Shown piece after piece: positions 1 to 7,696 of a stretch of 64,000 bases of DNA; the stretch's first letter is position 1, and every line of letters starts with the position of its first letter. The stretch lies in the NCBI RefSeq assembly GCF_016634425.1, contig NZ_JAEPES010000004.1, positions 1 through 64,000 on the forward strand, in the 5' to 3' direction. The stretch is from Lacisediminihabitans changchengi (GTDB lineage Bacteria > Actinomycetota > Actinomycetes > Actinomycetales > Microbacteriaceae). The notes beneath the pieces are model-generated. The model saw only the letters and a list, made by a program, of their open reading frames with translations. It was not told where the DNA came from and ran no database searches. Both the position numbers and the translations under genes were made by a program.

Positions 1-100
1 CAACACTCGTAGGCTTCACTCGAGCCTCGGCTACGTCACACCCGCCGAATTCGAACAAGCCCACTACGCGACCCTCAACCGAGAGCCGCAACCCGCATAG
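1..100 (+). CDS. IS3-family transposase OrfB, C-terminal tail (cut by the window edge)
   Basis: The frame starting at base 2 is open up to a TAG at 98-100 and gives 32 residues including RRLHSSLGY followed by VTPAEFE. This is the typical C-terminal end of IS3-family OrfB (DDE integrase-fold transposase). Only the tail is inside the window, so it is not possible to say whether the element is intact. The bases just after the stop (about 101-127, ending TTCA) could be the right terminal inverted repeat, because IS3 ends usually begin TGA on the outside, but the left end is not visible. Confidence 0.7.
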   Translation, partial: NTRRLHSSLGYVTPAEFEQAHYATLNREPQPA

Positions 101-285
101 GAGCGGCAGAAAACCTGAGGCGCTTCAATCTGGCGTCGGCGGCACGCTCAGATCGGGAGACCGAGCCGGGCGCTGGGACGTGACCTAATAGGACTTTGTC
201 CGTCTGCACGACTACTCAATGTTGTGTCCGCCCGGCCCGGTGAGGCCATCCACCCGATCGTTACCGATCAGGAGGAGACATCATC
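101..285. other. Non-coding gap between IS3 tail and IS110 transposase
   Basis: No coding frame is visible in this stretch. It probably holds the right end of the IS3 element and the left end of the IS110 element. IS110-family elements encode a structured bridge RNA in a non-coding end, so the part from about 188 to 285, immediately before the transposase, is a candidate place for it. It is short for this, and no fold was computed. Confidence 0.4.
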
Positions 286-1363
286 ATGCTATTGACTTCC
301 ACCCCCACCGACCAGGCCACCATGGTGGTTGCCGGAGTGGATACCCACCGCTCAACTCACCACGCCGCAGTCCTTGATAGGCAGGGCCGTCTGCGCGGTG
401 AGCAACAATTCCCGGTCACCGCGGCGGGATACCAGGCGCTGCTTGCCTGGGTGGAATCGCATGGCACTATCGACCGGATCGGGGTGGAACTGACCGGCTC
501 CTACGGGGCGGGACTGACCCGATATCTGATCGGTGCCGGAGTCAGCGTGGTGGAGGTGAACAGCACCGACCGGGCTACCCGGGCCAGGCGCGGGAAGACG
601 GATCTCCTCGACTCGATCGCTGCAGCACAAAAAGTCCTCGCCGGGATGGCCACGGCAACACCGAAAGACACCACCGGAACAGTGGAAACGATCCGAATCC
701 TGACCATGGTCCGCGATTCCGCGGTCCGCACCCGCACCCAGGCGTTGAACCAGCTCAAAGACCTCCGCATCACCGCCCCCGCGACACTGCGAGAAACCCT
801 CGACGGGCTCCCCCTTCCCCAGCTCGCCCGCACCGCAGCAACCTTCACCCCCGACACGGCCACCACCCCCACCGAGCGGGCGACGATGACAGCGATGACA
901 CGCCTGGCCACCCGGATCATGAACCTGGACCACGAAATCCGCGACGCAGACCACGACTTGGAACCCCTCGTCGCCGCCACCGCACCCACCCTCGTCGCCG
1001 CTGCCGGGATCGGCACCCACACCGCCGCGAGGCTACTGATCTGCGCCGGCGGGAACCCCGACCGGGTCGGATCCTCCGCCGCGTTCACCCGCCTCTGCGG
1101 AGCCGCACCCATCCCCGCATCCTCCGGGAAAACCAACCGGATGCGACTGCACCGCGGCGGCGACCGCCAAGCCAACCGGGCACTCCACATGATCGTCATC
1201 GGACGGATGAAAAACCACACCCCAACAAAAACCTTCGTCGACCGCAAACTCGCCGAAGGCAAATCAAAACGCGACGCCATCCGAGCACTAAAAAAATACG
1301 TCGCCCGCGAAGTCTTCACCGCCCTCAAAAACGACCACAACCTCACTTGACATCCATAGGACT
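188..1363 (+). mobile_element. Candidate IS110-family element with flanking direct repeat
   Basis: The octamer ATAGGACT occurs at 188-195 and again at 1356-1363, five bases after the transposase stop. The similarity extends loosely outward: TGAC lies upstream of both copies and TCCG downstream of both. IS110 elements insert at a short core dinucleotide, often CT, without a long target duplication, so these two sites are reasonable candidates for the element edges (about 1.17 kb). An 8-bp match could be chance; comparison with an empty site would decide. Confidence 0.45.
286..1350 (+). CDS. IS110-family transposase (DEDD recombinase)
   Basis: This protein of 354 residues is a complete IS110-type recombinase. 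The N-terminal RuvC-like DEDD domain shows the acidic residues D19 (AGVDTH), E68 (GVELTGSYG), D106 and D109 (GKTDLLD). The C-terminal Transposase_20 domain contains the helix-hairpin-helix stretch AAAGIGTHTAARLL and, around residue 275, the ASSGK segment where the family carries its catalytic serine. A GGAGGAG ribosome site lies 5 bases before the ATG. Known IS110 enzymes use a bridge RNA to choose donor and target. No frameshift is visible, so the gene may still be active. Confidence 0.93.
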   Translation: MLLTSTPTDQATMVVAGVDTHRSTHHAAVLDRQGRLRGEQQFPVTAAGYQALLAWVESHGTIDRIGVELTGSYGAGLTRYLIGAGVSVVEVNSTDRATRARRGKTDLLDSIAAAQKVLAGMATATPKDTTGTVETIRILTMVRDSAVRTRTQALNQLKDLRITAPATLRETLDGLPLPQLARTAATFTPDTATTPTERATMTAMTRLATRIMNLDHEIRDADHDLEPLVAATAPTLVAAAGIGTHTAARLLICAGGNPDRVGSSAAFTRLCGAAPIPASSGKTNRMRLHRGGDRQANRALHMIVIGRMKNHTPTKTFVDRKLAEGKSKRDAIRALKKYVAREVFTALKNDHNLT

Positions 1364-1970
1364 ATCCGACGGATGTGATGGTCGTCGTCACGTCGACGAT
1401 CTGCGGGGTTGACGGCGCGCTGGAGAAACCGAAGCGGACCGGGGGCCAAAGCGGAGCCAGAGAGCCCAGGTCGCGGTCTTGCCAGGTGGCCGCGGCATCC
1501 ATGATCGTGCGAGCTCGGGTCACTCCGTAGAACTCGCGGCGGCCAGCGTTGGCGGAGCCTGCGGTTCGGACACTGGGGACTAGGAGGCGGGCGATCGGAT
1601 CGATCGCGCGGAGCCAGGCGGTGTTGGTGGCGAAGGATGGCGGGACTATTCGGAGCAGGCGGCCCAGCGGGGAGATGCTGCCTACGCCGAAGGTGAGGCT
1701 GAGGCGTGGCGCGGTAAGGGTGACGCCGGCGGTGGTTCGGCGGAAGGTCACGGGCACGACTCGCACCTCGTCGAAGGTGTAGGTCGTGGCGATGAAGTCC
1801 GCGGTTTGGTCGGTCGGGGCTAGGAGGATGCGGTGACCGCCCGGCTCCTCGAGCATGACGTCGGCGAACGGGCCGAACGGGGTTGTTTCCCACATCCCTA
1901 TTACTAACCGCACGCCTGAGGTGGTGCCCAGGCCGGCGATTCGGCCGGTGAAGGTGTGGCGTTGGGGCAT
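1362..1970 (-). CDS. Hypothetical protein (about 200 aa), 3' end at the IS110 edge
   Basis: This 202-residue protein was not matched to a family. It has no signal peptide or membrane segment, and its beta-rich middle contains APTDQTADF and TFDEVRVVPV, suggestive of a small soluble actinobacterial protein. Start at ATG 1970 gives MPQRHTF. Its stop codon (1362-1364) lies inside the ATAGGACT repeat that marks the likely right edge of the IS110 element. The natural C-terminus may therefore have been changed or trimmed by the insertion. Confidence 0.6.
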   Translation of the reverse strand: MPQRHTFTGRIAGLGTTSGVRLVIGMWETTPFGPFADVMLEEPGGHRILLAPTDQTADFIATTYTFDEVRVVPVTFRRTTAGVTLTAPRLSLTFGVGSISPLGRLLRIVPPSFATNTAWLRAIDPIARLLVPSVRTAGSANAGRREFYGVTRARTIMDAAATWQDRDLGSLAPLWPPVRFGFSSAPSTPQIVDVTTTITSVG

Positions 1971-1988
1971 GGGGTGCAGGGTACGCCG

Positions 1989-2084
1989 CCCTTCGACAAG
2001 CTCAGCCCTTCGACGAGCTCAGGGACCGGTCGGCGGTTTCGATACGCGTACGCCGTAGACGGCGTGCGCTACTCAACCAGCGGA
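1989..2084. repeat. Palindromic intergenic repeat, compound copy
   Basis: This stretch contains the unit CCCTTCGACAAGCTCAG twice in slightly different form, then a GATACGCGTACGCC...GCTACTCAACC unit. Bases 2038-2076 occur as an exact 39-base reverse complement at 5268-5306. Similar units recur at about 3231, 5307, 6798 and 38261, and inside the mshD coding sequence at 51291. They sit in gaps between genes and behave like REP-type elements. Confidence 0.8.
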
Positions 2085-2088
2085 GGCG

Positions 2089-3207
2089 TTAGGCGTTCCA
2101 GCGGTAATGACCGTGGGCGTCCGCGCCCTTACCGCCACACACGTAGGTCTTGCCGTTGGCAGCTACACCGGACTGGCCGACCAGCGCATCCGGGCAGAAC
2201 GCCCCGGGCGACACTGCCGCTGGCGCGACCGGGGCCGCGACCACGACGGGGGCAGGGGTGAAGGTCGAGGTCATCGCCTGCGCGTCGGCGCAGCTGTCGA
2301 GCACGCGCGCCATGGCGTCGTGCTCGGCCTGGGTGACCCAGAGTCCGTAGGTCGCCTTCACCGAAACCTGGCGCGTGACGTAGTCACAGCGGAACGACTT
2401 CTTCGCCGGCAGCCAGGTCGCCGCGTCGCCGTCGCTTTTCTGCAGGTTCGAGTGCGCATCGACCGCGAGCAGGTTGAGCGGGTCGTTGGCGAGCGAGATC
2501 CGCTGCGCCTGCGTCAGTTGCTGCGCTCCGGTCTGCCAGGCATCACCGAGCGCGACGACGTGATCGATCTGCACAAACGCCGAGGTCGTGTTGCCGCGAA
2601 CAAAGGAGATGGTCTGGTCGACGTACGGGTCGGCCAGCTCGCCGGTCATCACCCGGCACGGGCCGGAGCGCGTGATGGAGGTTAGGTCGCGAGCGAGGAT
2701 GTCGTTGCGCGTGTCGCACCCGTTGTGGTCGACATCCAGCCAGGCGGCTCCGAACTGCGCGGTGCGGACATAGCCCGTCATCGGCGCGCGGCCCTTGATG
2801 GGCAGGGTGGCGAGGAGCGCCACCGTGGTCATCTTCGTGCCATCGGTGCTGGCGATCGCGACCGCGGCCGAGCCATCGGCGGCGACGGTGATGGTCGGGT
2901 CGCCCGGGTCGTCATCCGTGAACTTCGGCGTGGCCACGGTCGGGGTCGGAGACGGGGTGGGCGACGGGGACGCGGAGTGGGTGGCCCGCACATTCGAGGC
3001 GGCTGAGGTGTCGACATCCGTCGGCGGGGCGATCGCGCTGCCGAAGATGATCGCGACCAACGCTGCGACTGCGATCGCTGCCAGGCCGATTCGGGTCGAG
3101 AGCCGGAGGCCGAGGAACCACTTCTTGGCGGCGGCCCGGGGCGTCAACGCAGATTTGCTCACGGATGACGACGTTAGCGGTATGTCGGTGGATAACTTGA
3201 GCCCCAT
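2089..3207 (-). CDS. Membrane-anchored DUF1524/HNH-like protein
   Basis: The 372-residue protein has one N-terminal membrane segment (IGLAAIAVAALVAIIFGSAI), then a Ser/Pro/Thr-rich linker (SPSPTPSPTPT), then a DUF1524/HNH-like domain. That domain includes the conserved DVDHNGCDTRNDIL and the VQIDHVVALGDAW stretch with its candidate catalytic histidine, followed by DPLNLLAVDAHSNLQK. Such secreted or membrane-held HNH proteins are common in actinobacteria and are presumed extracytoplasmic nucleases. A short C-terminal tail with a single Cys follows. The first ATG has no clear ribosome site; a GTG 45 bases downstream (VSKSALTP) is an alternative start. Confidence 0.8.
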   Translation of the reverse strand: MGLKLSTDIPLTSSSVSKSALTPRAAAKKWFLGLRLSTRIGLAAIAVAALVAIIFGSAIAPPTDVDTSAASNVRATHSASPSPTPSPTPTVATPKFTDDDPGDPTITVAADGSAAVAIASTDGTKMTTVALLATLPIKGRAPMTGYVRTAQFGAAWLDVDHNGCDTRNDILARDLTSITRSGPCRVMTGELADPYVDQTISFVRGNTTSAFVQIDHVVALGDAWQTGAQQLTQAQRISLANDPLNLLAVDAHSNLQKSDGDAATWLPAKKSFRCDYVTRQVSVKATYGLWVTQAEHDAMARVLDSCADAQAMTSTFTPAPVVVAAPVAPAAVSPGAFCPDALVGQSGVAANGKTYVCGGKGADAHGHYRWNA

Positions 3208-3230
3208 TGCAGGGGTGGAGGAGGGGAGGG

Positions 3231-3277
3231 TCTCGATACGCGTCCTCGCGCGGACGCTCGGGCTACTCGACCGGCGG
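3231..3277. repeat. Palindromic intergenic repeat
   Basis: The segment TCTCGATACGCGTCCTCGCG followed by a GGCTACTCGACCGGCGG end matches the repeat family seen at 2038, 5307 and 6831. It lies between two divergent genes, just upstream of the antiporter, so any promoter for that gene must overlap or follow it. Confidence 0.75.
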
Positions 3278-3305
3278 TTGTGGCGGCGTTCGGTACCCTG
3301 GGCGG

Positions 3306-5246
3306 ATGGAGAGCACCGAGCTCGTCACACTGGTCGTCGTCGCCGTGGTGCTGGTCATCGGGGTGGTCTCGTTCTTCGCCGGGCGCATCGGCGTCGCGGC
3401 ACCCCTGGCGCTCACCGTCGTCGGCGTCGTCGTGGGGGCCATCCCCGCGATCCCGCACTTCGAGATCGAACCCTCGATCGTGCTCACGGTCGTGCTGCCG
3501 CCGCTGCTCTACGCGGCCGCGCGCAAGGTGCCGTTCGTCGACTTCCGGCGCAATCTGCGGGTCATCGGATTTCTCGCCATCGTGCTCGTCGTCGTCTCTG
3601 CCGTGCTGGTCGGCGTGCTCGTGCACCTGCTCTGGGCGACGGTGCCCCTCGCGCTGGCGATCGCACTCGGCGCCGTGGTCGCACCACCCGACGCCGTCGC
3701 CGCGACCAGCCTCGGCAAGCGGCTCGGCCTGCCGCCGCGCATCGTCACCATCCTCGAGGGCGAAGGTCTGGTCAACGACGCGACCGCCCTGGTGCTGCTG
3801 TCGACCATGCTCGCGATCGTCACCACCTCCGTGCAATCCCCCAGCGGCTGGATGATCGCCCTCACCTTCCTCTGGGCCGTCGTCGGCGCCGTGCTCATCG
3901 GCGGCATCCTCGGCGTCGTCGCCGTCACCCTCCGCAGCCGCGTCACCGACCCGGTTCTGGATGCCGCCATCTCCCTCGTCATCCCCTTCGTTGCCTACCT
4001 CGCTGGCGAGTTCGCCCACTCGTCCGGGGTGGTAGCGGTGGTCGTCGCCGGTATCGTCGTCGGCAATCAGGGTGCGTACCGCATCCGTGCGTCCTTCCGG
4101 CTCGCCGAATCGGGCACCTGGCGCATCGTCACCCTGCTGATCGAAAACGCGGTCTTCCTCTTCATGGGCTTTCAGCTGTGGCCGATCGTCGCGACGGTCG
4201 CGCGCGGGGATGAACTCCTCAGCACCCTCGGCGTCGCTGGCCTGGTGATCGTGCTGCTGGTCGGCATCCGTTTCGCTGCGATGCCGCCGTTGCTCTGGAC
4301 GATCCGCCGCCGGTACCGCACGCGGGCGGCCCGGGCGGATGAGACCAAGGGTCGGTTCGACAACGTCACCGAAGAGGACTTTCAGCGGAGGGCCGCGAAC
4401 TTTCGGCAACTGGGCATCACCCAGTCACCGGCGCACAGCGCCATACGCGGCCTGCGGGCCCGGTTCGGCATCGTCACCACGAGAGACAGGGCCGCGCGCG
4501 ATCGCATCGCCGCCCAACTGGCGGAGCTCGAGAAGAACCCGCAACCGGTCGTCGAGGTCGACGAGACGACGCGGGCGCGGTTTTCGCGCACGTTCCAGAA
4601 CTTTCGCAAGCGCCTCGACCAGCAGAACAACGACCTCACCGCCGAACGCGATCAGGCACTCGGATGGCGCGACGGCGTGATTCTCGGACTCTCCGGCATG
4701 CGCGGCGTCGTGACGGTCGCCGCGGTACAGACCATCCCGGAGGTGCAACCGATGCGCGAATCGCTGGTGCTCGTCGCCTTCGCGGTCGCCATCATCACCC
4801 TGGTCGTGCAGGGTCTGCTGCTGCCGCCGGTCGTACGCCGGCTGCGGCCGGCCGCCGACTCGACGAGTGGCGAGCGCACCGAGGTGTACGAGCTGCGCAA
4901 GCTGATGAAGGATGCGGGCGATGTAGCAGTGTCCGCCGCGGTGGCGGAGGCCGAGGCATCCGGAGTTCCGGTGCGACCGCAGGTGCTCGACGAGGTGAAC
5001 GCCGCGGGCGACGCCTGGATCGGGCGGCTCGAGATCTGGGCGAAGGCCGATCTCACCGATCCGGCGAACGAGGTGGCGCAGTATCAGCAGCTGCGGCGGG
5101 TGCTGCTCGCCGCCGAGCGGGATGCTCTGCGCGACGCCTACGAGCGCGGGGCGTTCTCGTCGGAGGCGATCGATCGCCTGCGGGCCACGCTCGATGCGGA
5201 CGAGATCTCGATCGACTCGGTCGACTCGGACGCCGCGGGGCGCTAG
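3306..5246 (+). CDS. Na+/H+ antiporter, CPA1 (NhaP/YjcE) type
   Basis: This 646-residue membrane protein has about a dozen hydrophobic segments in residues 1-365. It contains the CPA1 ion-binding core (APPDAVAATSLGKRLGLP and the EGEGLVNDATALV motif) and the late motif LSGMRGVVTVAA. A hydrophilic coiled region lies between about 350 and 455, before the last membrane segments, and a charged C-terminal tail follows. Known family members exchange cytoplasmic Na+ or K+ for H+. ATG 3306 (MESTELV) is chosen because the open frame upstream runs through the intergenic repeat and encodes implausible sequence. Confidence 0.92.
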   Translation: MESTELVTLVVVAVVLVIGVVSFFAGRIGVAAPLALTVVGVVVGAIPAIPHFEIEPSIVLTVVLPPLLYAAARKVPFVDFRRNLRVIGFLAIVLVVVSAVLVGVLVHLLWATVPLALAIALGAVVAPPDAVAATSLGKRLGLPPRIVTILEGEGLVNDATALVLLSTMLAIVTTSVQSPSGWMIALTFLWAVVGAVLIGGILGVVAVTLRSRVTDPVLDAAISLVIPFVAYLAGEFAHSSGVVAVVVAGIVVGNQGAYRIRASFRLAESGTWRIVTLLIENAVFLFMGFQLWPIVATVARGDELLSTLGVAGLVIVLLVGIRFAAMPPLLWTIRRRYRTRAARADETKGRFDNVTEEDFQRRAANFRQLGITQSPAHSAIRGLRARFGIVTTRDRAARDRIAAQLAELEKNPQPVVEVDETTRARFSRTFQNFRKRLDQQNNDLTAERDQALGWRDGVILGLSGMRGVVTVAAVQTIPEVQPMRESLVLVAFAVAIITLVVQGLLLPPVVRRLRPAADSTSGERTEVYELRKLMKDAGDVAVSAAVAEAEASGVPVRPQVLDEVNAAGDAWIGRLEIWAKADLTDPANEVAQYQQLRRVLLAAERDALRDAYERGAFSSEAIDRLRATLDADEISIDSVDSDAAGR

Positions 5247-5264
5247 GCGCGGGTGGAACCCCGC

Positions 5265-5365
5265 TGATTGAGTAGCGCACGCCGTCTACGGCGTACGCGT
5301 ATCGAAATCGAAGTCTCGAACCGCGTCCTCGCGGGGGCGCTCGGGCGCTACTCAACCGCCGGGGG
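5265..5365. repeat. Two palindromic intergenic repeats, back to back
   Basis: Bases 5268-5306 are the exact reverse complement of 2038-2076. They are followed by a second, direct copy of the family (CGTCCTCGCG to GCTACTCAACCGCC, about 5316-5358). The inverted pair lies between the convergent ends of the antiporter and fic genes and could fold into a large stem, possibly serving as a bidirectional terminator. Confidence 0.75.
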
Positions 5366-5383
5366 GCGGCGCGGGGCGGTAGG

Positions 5384-6598
5384 TCAGCGGCCCCTCCTCG
5401 CCCGGGCGGCGAACCTATCGAGTGCCGTCAACACCTCGCGCGCCTCGTACGCCCGGTTTCGACTGCCGGAACCGATCTGGGTGAGGATACCGTCGTCGAC
5501 CAGGCGGTCAATTCCGTTCTGCGCGTTCCGACTATCAATGCCCAGCTCGTGCGCAGCAAGCTTGGCGTCGATCACCGGCTGACGCTGCAGCACATCCAAC
5601 AGGCGCCGGCCCGCGCTCCCCGTGCGCGCGCTCGTCGCTTCATCCCAGCGCGCCCGTACGTGCGTGAGGTCGGCAACGAGTTGCCGTCCATCGATGATGG
5701 CATCGGACGACGCCCGTGAGAAGGACTGGATTATCGGCTGCACGTTGCCCGCTCGATACTCCGTGAGTGCGGCGAAGTACCCACGGGTGTCTCGAAGTAG
5801 CCCGGCAGAGACAGGGACCGTCACGTTGTTCGTCACTCCGAGCCGCCGCAGCATTGCCTGAACGAGGGCGCGGCCGGTTCGTCCATTGCCGTCGGGGAAG
5901 GGGTGAATGGTCTCGAACTGTGCGTGAGCAATGGCGATCTGGGGTAGCGCCGGAAGGTCGGTGCGACGAGCGAACTCCACCAGATCGTCCATCAAATCAC
6001 CGACGCGCTCGTGGTGCGGAGGAACGAACGATGCATTGTGTGGGCTGTTGCCGAATCCGCCGCCGATCCATACCTGCCGCGTGCGCCAGTGGGCCGTGTG
6101 TTCCGGTTGGTCCTCTCGCAGTATCTCGGCCTGCATGGCGATGATGGTGGATGCGTCGAGATCTTCGGCCATGCGAACCGCGGCTTCCATCGCCCGAACG
6201 TTGCCCACGATCAAACGCGAGTTCTGCCCCGCACCGCGCCCCAGTTCTGCCAAAGCGATGCTCTTTGCCGACGCTGTCAGCTGCTCGATCTCAGAACTTG
6301 CCGCGCTCTCACTTCGCAGGAGGATCGCCGAGAACGGAGCTGCGATGGAGCCCACTTCGCCATCGAATCGGCCGAGCCCGACCAGGGCGTCTTCTGCCTC
6401 GACCATCGTGTCTGCATCGAGGTGAGGCAGGGTGAGCTTCGCGATGAACGGAGGGATCGCTGCTTCGTATGGCCCTCGCGCACGAAGAGAAGCACGACGG
6501 GACTGTGCGTCGTCGGTCTCGCCATGCCACTCCCGCGGCTCCGAGGTCGTCGAAGGCCACGATGTAGGCACGCCGGAGTTCTTCTTATTCGTCGCCAT
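5384..6598 (-). CDS. Fic-family protein (putative AMP transferase) with C-terminal winged helix
   Basis: The 404-residue protein has a Fic_N region, a Fic core with the catalytic loop HPFPDGNGRTGR, and a C-terminal winged-helix domain. The sequence SSEIEQ upstream of the core corresponds to the inhibitory alpha-helix motif of class II Fic proteins, but with Gln where Gly or Asn is usual. The HTH region contains LAAHELGIDSRNAQNGIDRL. Known Fic enzymes AMPylate target proteins, and members with this C-terminal domain often look self-regulating. A palindrome just upstream of the start (6607-6640) is a likely operator. Confidence 0.92.
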   Translation of the reverse strand: MATNKKNSGVPTSWPSTTSEPREWHGETDDAQSRRASLRARGPYEAAIPPFIAKLTLPHLDADTMVEAEDALVGLGRFDGEVGSIAAPFSAILLRSESAASSEIEQLTASAKSIALAELGRGAGQNSRLIVGNVRAMEAAVRMAEDLDASTIIAMQAEILREDQPEHTAHWRTRQVWIGGGFGNSPHNASFVPPHHERVGDLMDDLVEFARRTDLPALPQIAIAHAQFETIHPFPDGNGRTGRALVQAMLRRLGVTNNVTVPVSAGLLRDTRGYFAALTEYRAGNVQPIIQSFSRASSDAIIDGRQLVADLTHVRARWDEATSARTGSAGRRLLDVLQRQPVIDAKLAAHELGIDSRNAQNGIDRLVDDGILTQIGSGSRNRAYEAREVLTALDRFAARARRGR

Positions 6599-6606
6599 CG
6601 AGAAAT

Positions 6607-6640
6607 CATACCGATGGTTACTTTGATAAACATCGGTATG
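6607..6640. promoter_or_regulatory. Putative operator palindrome upstream of fic
   Basis: CATACCGATG (6607-6616) and CATCGGTATG (6631-6640) form a perfect 10-bp inverted repeat, with outer GAAATC/GATTTC half-sites at 6602-6607 and 6642-6647. It begins nine bases from the fic start codon, the right place for an autoregulatory operator read by the winged helix of the Fic protein. The assignment is inference from position. Confidence 0.6.
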
Positions 6641-6730
6641 GCGATTTCTTATTCACACTTACGCGACCCGAACGGAAGGTGATGCGCGGGCGTCATCCGA
6701 CCGCCCAAGGAGAGGTCCGCGATTTCGTGA

Positions 6731-6764
6731 TGTCAGTTCGCGCTAACACCAGCCCGAACTGACA
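6731..6764. repeat. Perfect 10-bp inverted repeat between HNH nuclease and fic
   Basis: TGTCAGTTCG (6731-6740) is mirrored by CGAACTGACA (6755-6764) around a 14-base loop. No T-run follows on either strand, so it is not a clear intrinsic terminator. It may be an operator or an RNA hairpin. Confidence 0.5.
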
Positions 6765-6797
6765 ATACGAAAACGGAACTCTGCCCGGCAGACCCAG

Positions 6798-6876
6798 CCC
6801 TTCGGCAAGCTCAGGGACCGGTCGGCGGGTTTCGATACGCGTCCTCGCGCGGGCGCCCGGGCGCTACTCAACCGGC
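6798..6876. repeat. Palindromic intergenic repeat, compound copy
   Basis: CCCTTCGGCAAGCTCAGGGACC is followed by a TTCGATACGCGTCCTCGCG to GCTACTCAACCGGCG unit. This is the same two-part arrangement as at 1989-2084. It lies immediately downstream of the HNH nuclease stop codon on the minus strand. Confidence 0.8.
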
Positions 6877-6877
6877 G

Positions 6878-7375
6878 TTACGCGGCGGGGGCCAGGAACT
6901 CTTCCCAGTGCGGCTCCGTGCGCTCCACCCCGCGCACCAGCCAGGACGTGCCGTGCGGGGCGCGCGGGCGGAAGCGCAGGTTCCAGCCCATCTCGCCGGG
7001 CGTGCGATCGCCCTTCACGTTGTTGCACTTCAGGCAGCAGGCCACCAGGTTCTCCCAGCTGTCCGCTCCCCCGCGTGACCTCGGCAGCACGTGGTCGATC
7101 GTGTTCGCCGCACCTCCGCAGTACCCGCAGCGGCTCGCATCCCGACGCAGCACGCCACGACGCGACACCGGAATCAGCCGCGACGACGGGATCTTCACGT
7201 ACCGCGTGAGCAGAATCACCGACGGGCGGTCGTAGGAACCGCTCGACCCCCACACCGGATGCTCGGCATCCGCCGCGACAATCGTCGCCTTCTGATTCAT
7301 CACGAGCACCAGCGCTCGCTTGAACGACACCACGGCAAGGGGCTCGAAGCCCGCATTGAGGACCAGCGTGCGCAT
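6878..7375 (-). CDS. HNH endonuclease, stand-alone actinobacterial type
   Basis: This protein of 165 residues starts MRTLVLNAGFEPL, as in a widespread actinobacterial HNH family. The HNH core is CGYCGG, then NTIDHVLPRSRGG, then the zinc pair CCLKCNN, so both structural Cys pairs and the catalytic His are present. Its cellular role is not established; it is not part of an obvious restriction cluster. Of two closely spaced ATGs, the second (7375) is chosen because AAAGG lies six bases before it, while the first has no spacing. Confidence 0.88.
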   Translation of the reverse strand: MRTLVLNAGFEPLAVVSFKRALVLVMNQKATIVAADAEHPVWGSSGSYDRPSVILLTRYVKIPSSRLIPVSRRGVLRRDASRCGYCGGAANTIDHVLPRSRGGADSWENLVACCLKCNNVKGDRTPGEMGWNLRFRPRAPHGTSWLVRGVERTEPHWEEFLAPAA

Positions 7376-7455
7376 TCTCATCCTTTCGACGAAGCCCGCA
7401 CGGCTTGCGGGCTGATCGATGCACCTTGGGTTGCTGAAAGCAGGAGGTGGGGAAC

Positions 7456-7487
7456 AAAAAAGGCACCGTCCGAATGGACAGTGCCTA
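7456..7487 (-). terminator. Intrinsic terminator on the minus strand
   Basis: Bases 7461-7471 and 7476-7486 pair over 11 positions with one mismatch around a four-base loop. On the minus strand the hairpin is followed by six U (7461-7456). It closes a transcript that ends with the small ORF at 7485-7586, or attenuates read-through into the HNH gene. Confidence 0.8.
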
Positions 7488-7586
7488 GATGGTGCGCGCG
7501 GGTATGAAAACCGCGCAGTGTTCCCCGCGCCCTATGGCACAGTCGCAGCGCGCATCCGTGGTTTGGATGGTGCTTCGACTCGACAT
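7485..7586 (-). CDS. Candidate small protein of 33 aa, Cys-containing
   Basis: An ATG at 7586, preceded by GGGAGAG at a good distance, opens a 33-codon frame containing DARCDCAIGRGEHC and ending IPARTI. Its TAG stop (7487-7485) overlaps the first base of the terminator stem at 7456-7487. The compact arrangement of ribosome site, short frame and terminator suggests a small expressed gene or a leader peptide for attenuation of the HNH nuclease gene downstream. No family is recognised. Confidence 0.4.
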   Translation of the reverse strand: MSSRSTIQTTDARCDCAIGRGEHCAVFIPARTI

Positions 7587-7696
7587 GGGGCTCTCCCGAA
7601 ATACGACTCTCAGAATTGCAAGTACGGAAAGAGTAACCCACAAAGGCGGAACGGATGTCCGCGACAGCGAGCCTGTTACCCAGCGTTTACCGAAGG

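Noticed and set aside
3174..4409. Long open frame opposite the antiporter gene
   Set aside because: It is antisense to a clear membrane-protein gene, is low in hydrophobic residues and rich in Asp/Arg/Gly, as expected for a GC-rich shadow frame.
7378..7641. 87-codon frame in the same gap as the 33-aa ORF
   Set aside because: It runs through the terminator hairpin and has no good ribosome site; the 33-codon frame ends at the hairpin and has one.
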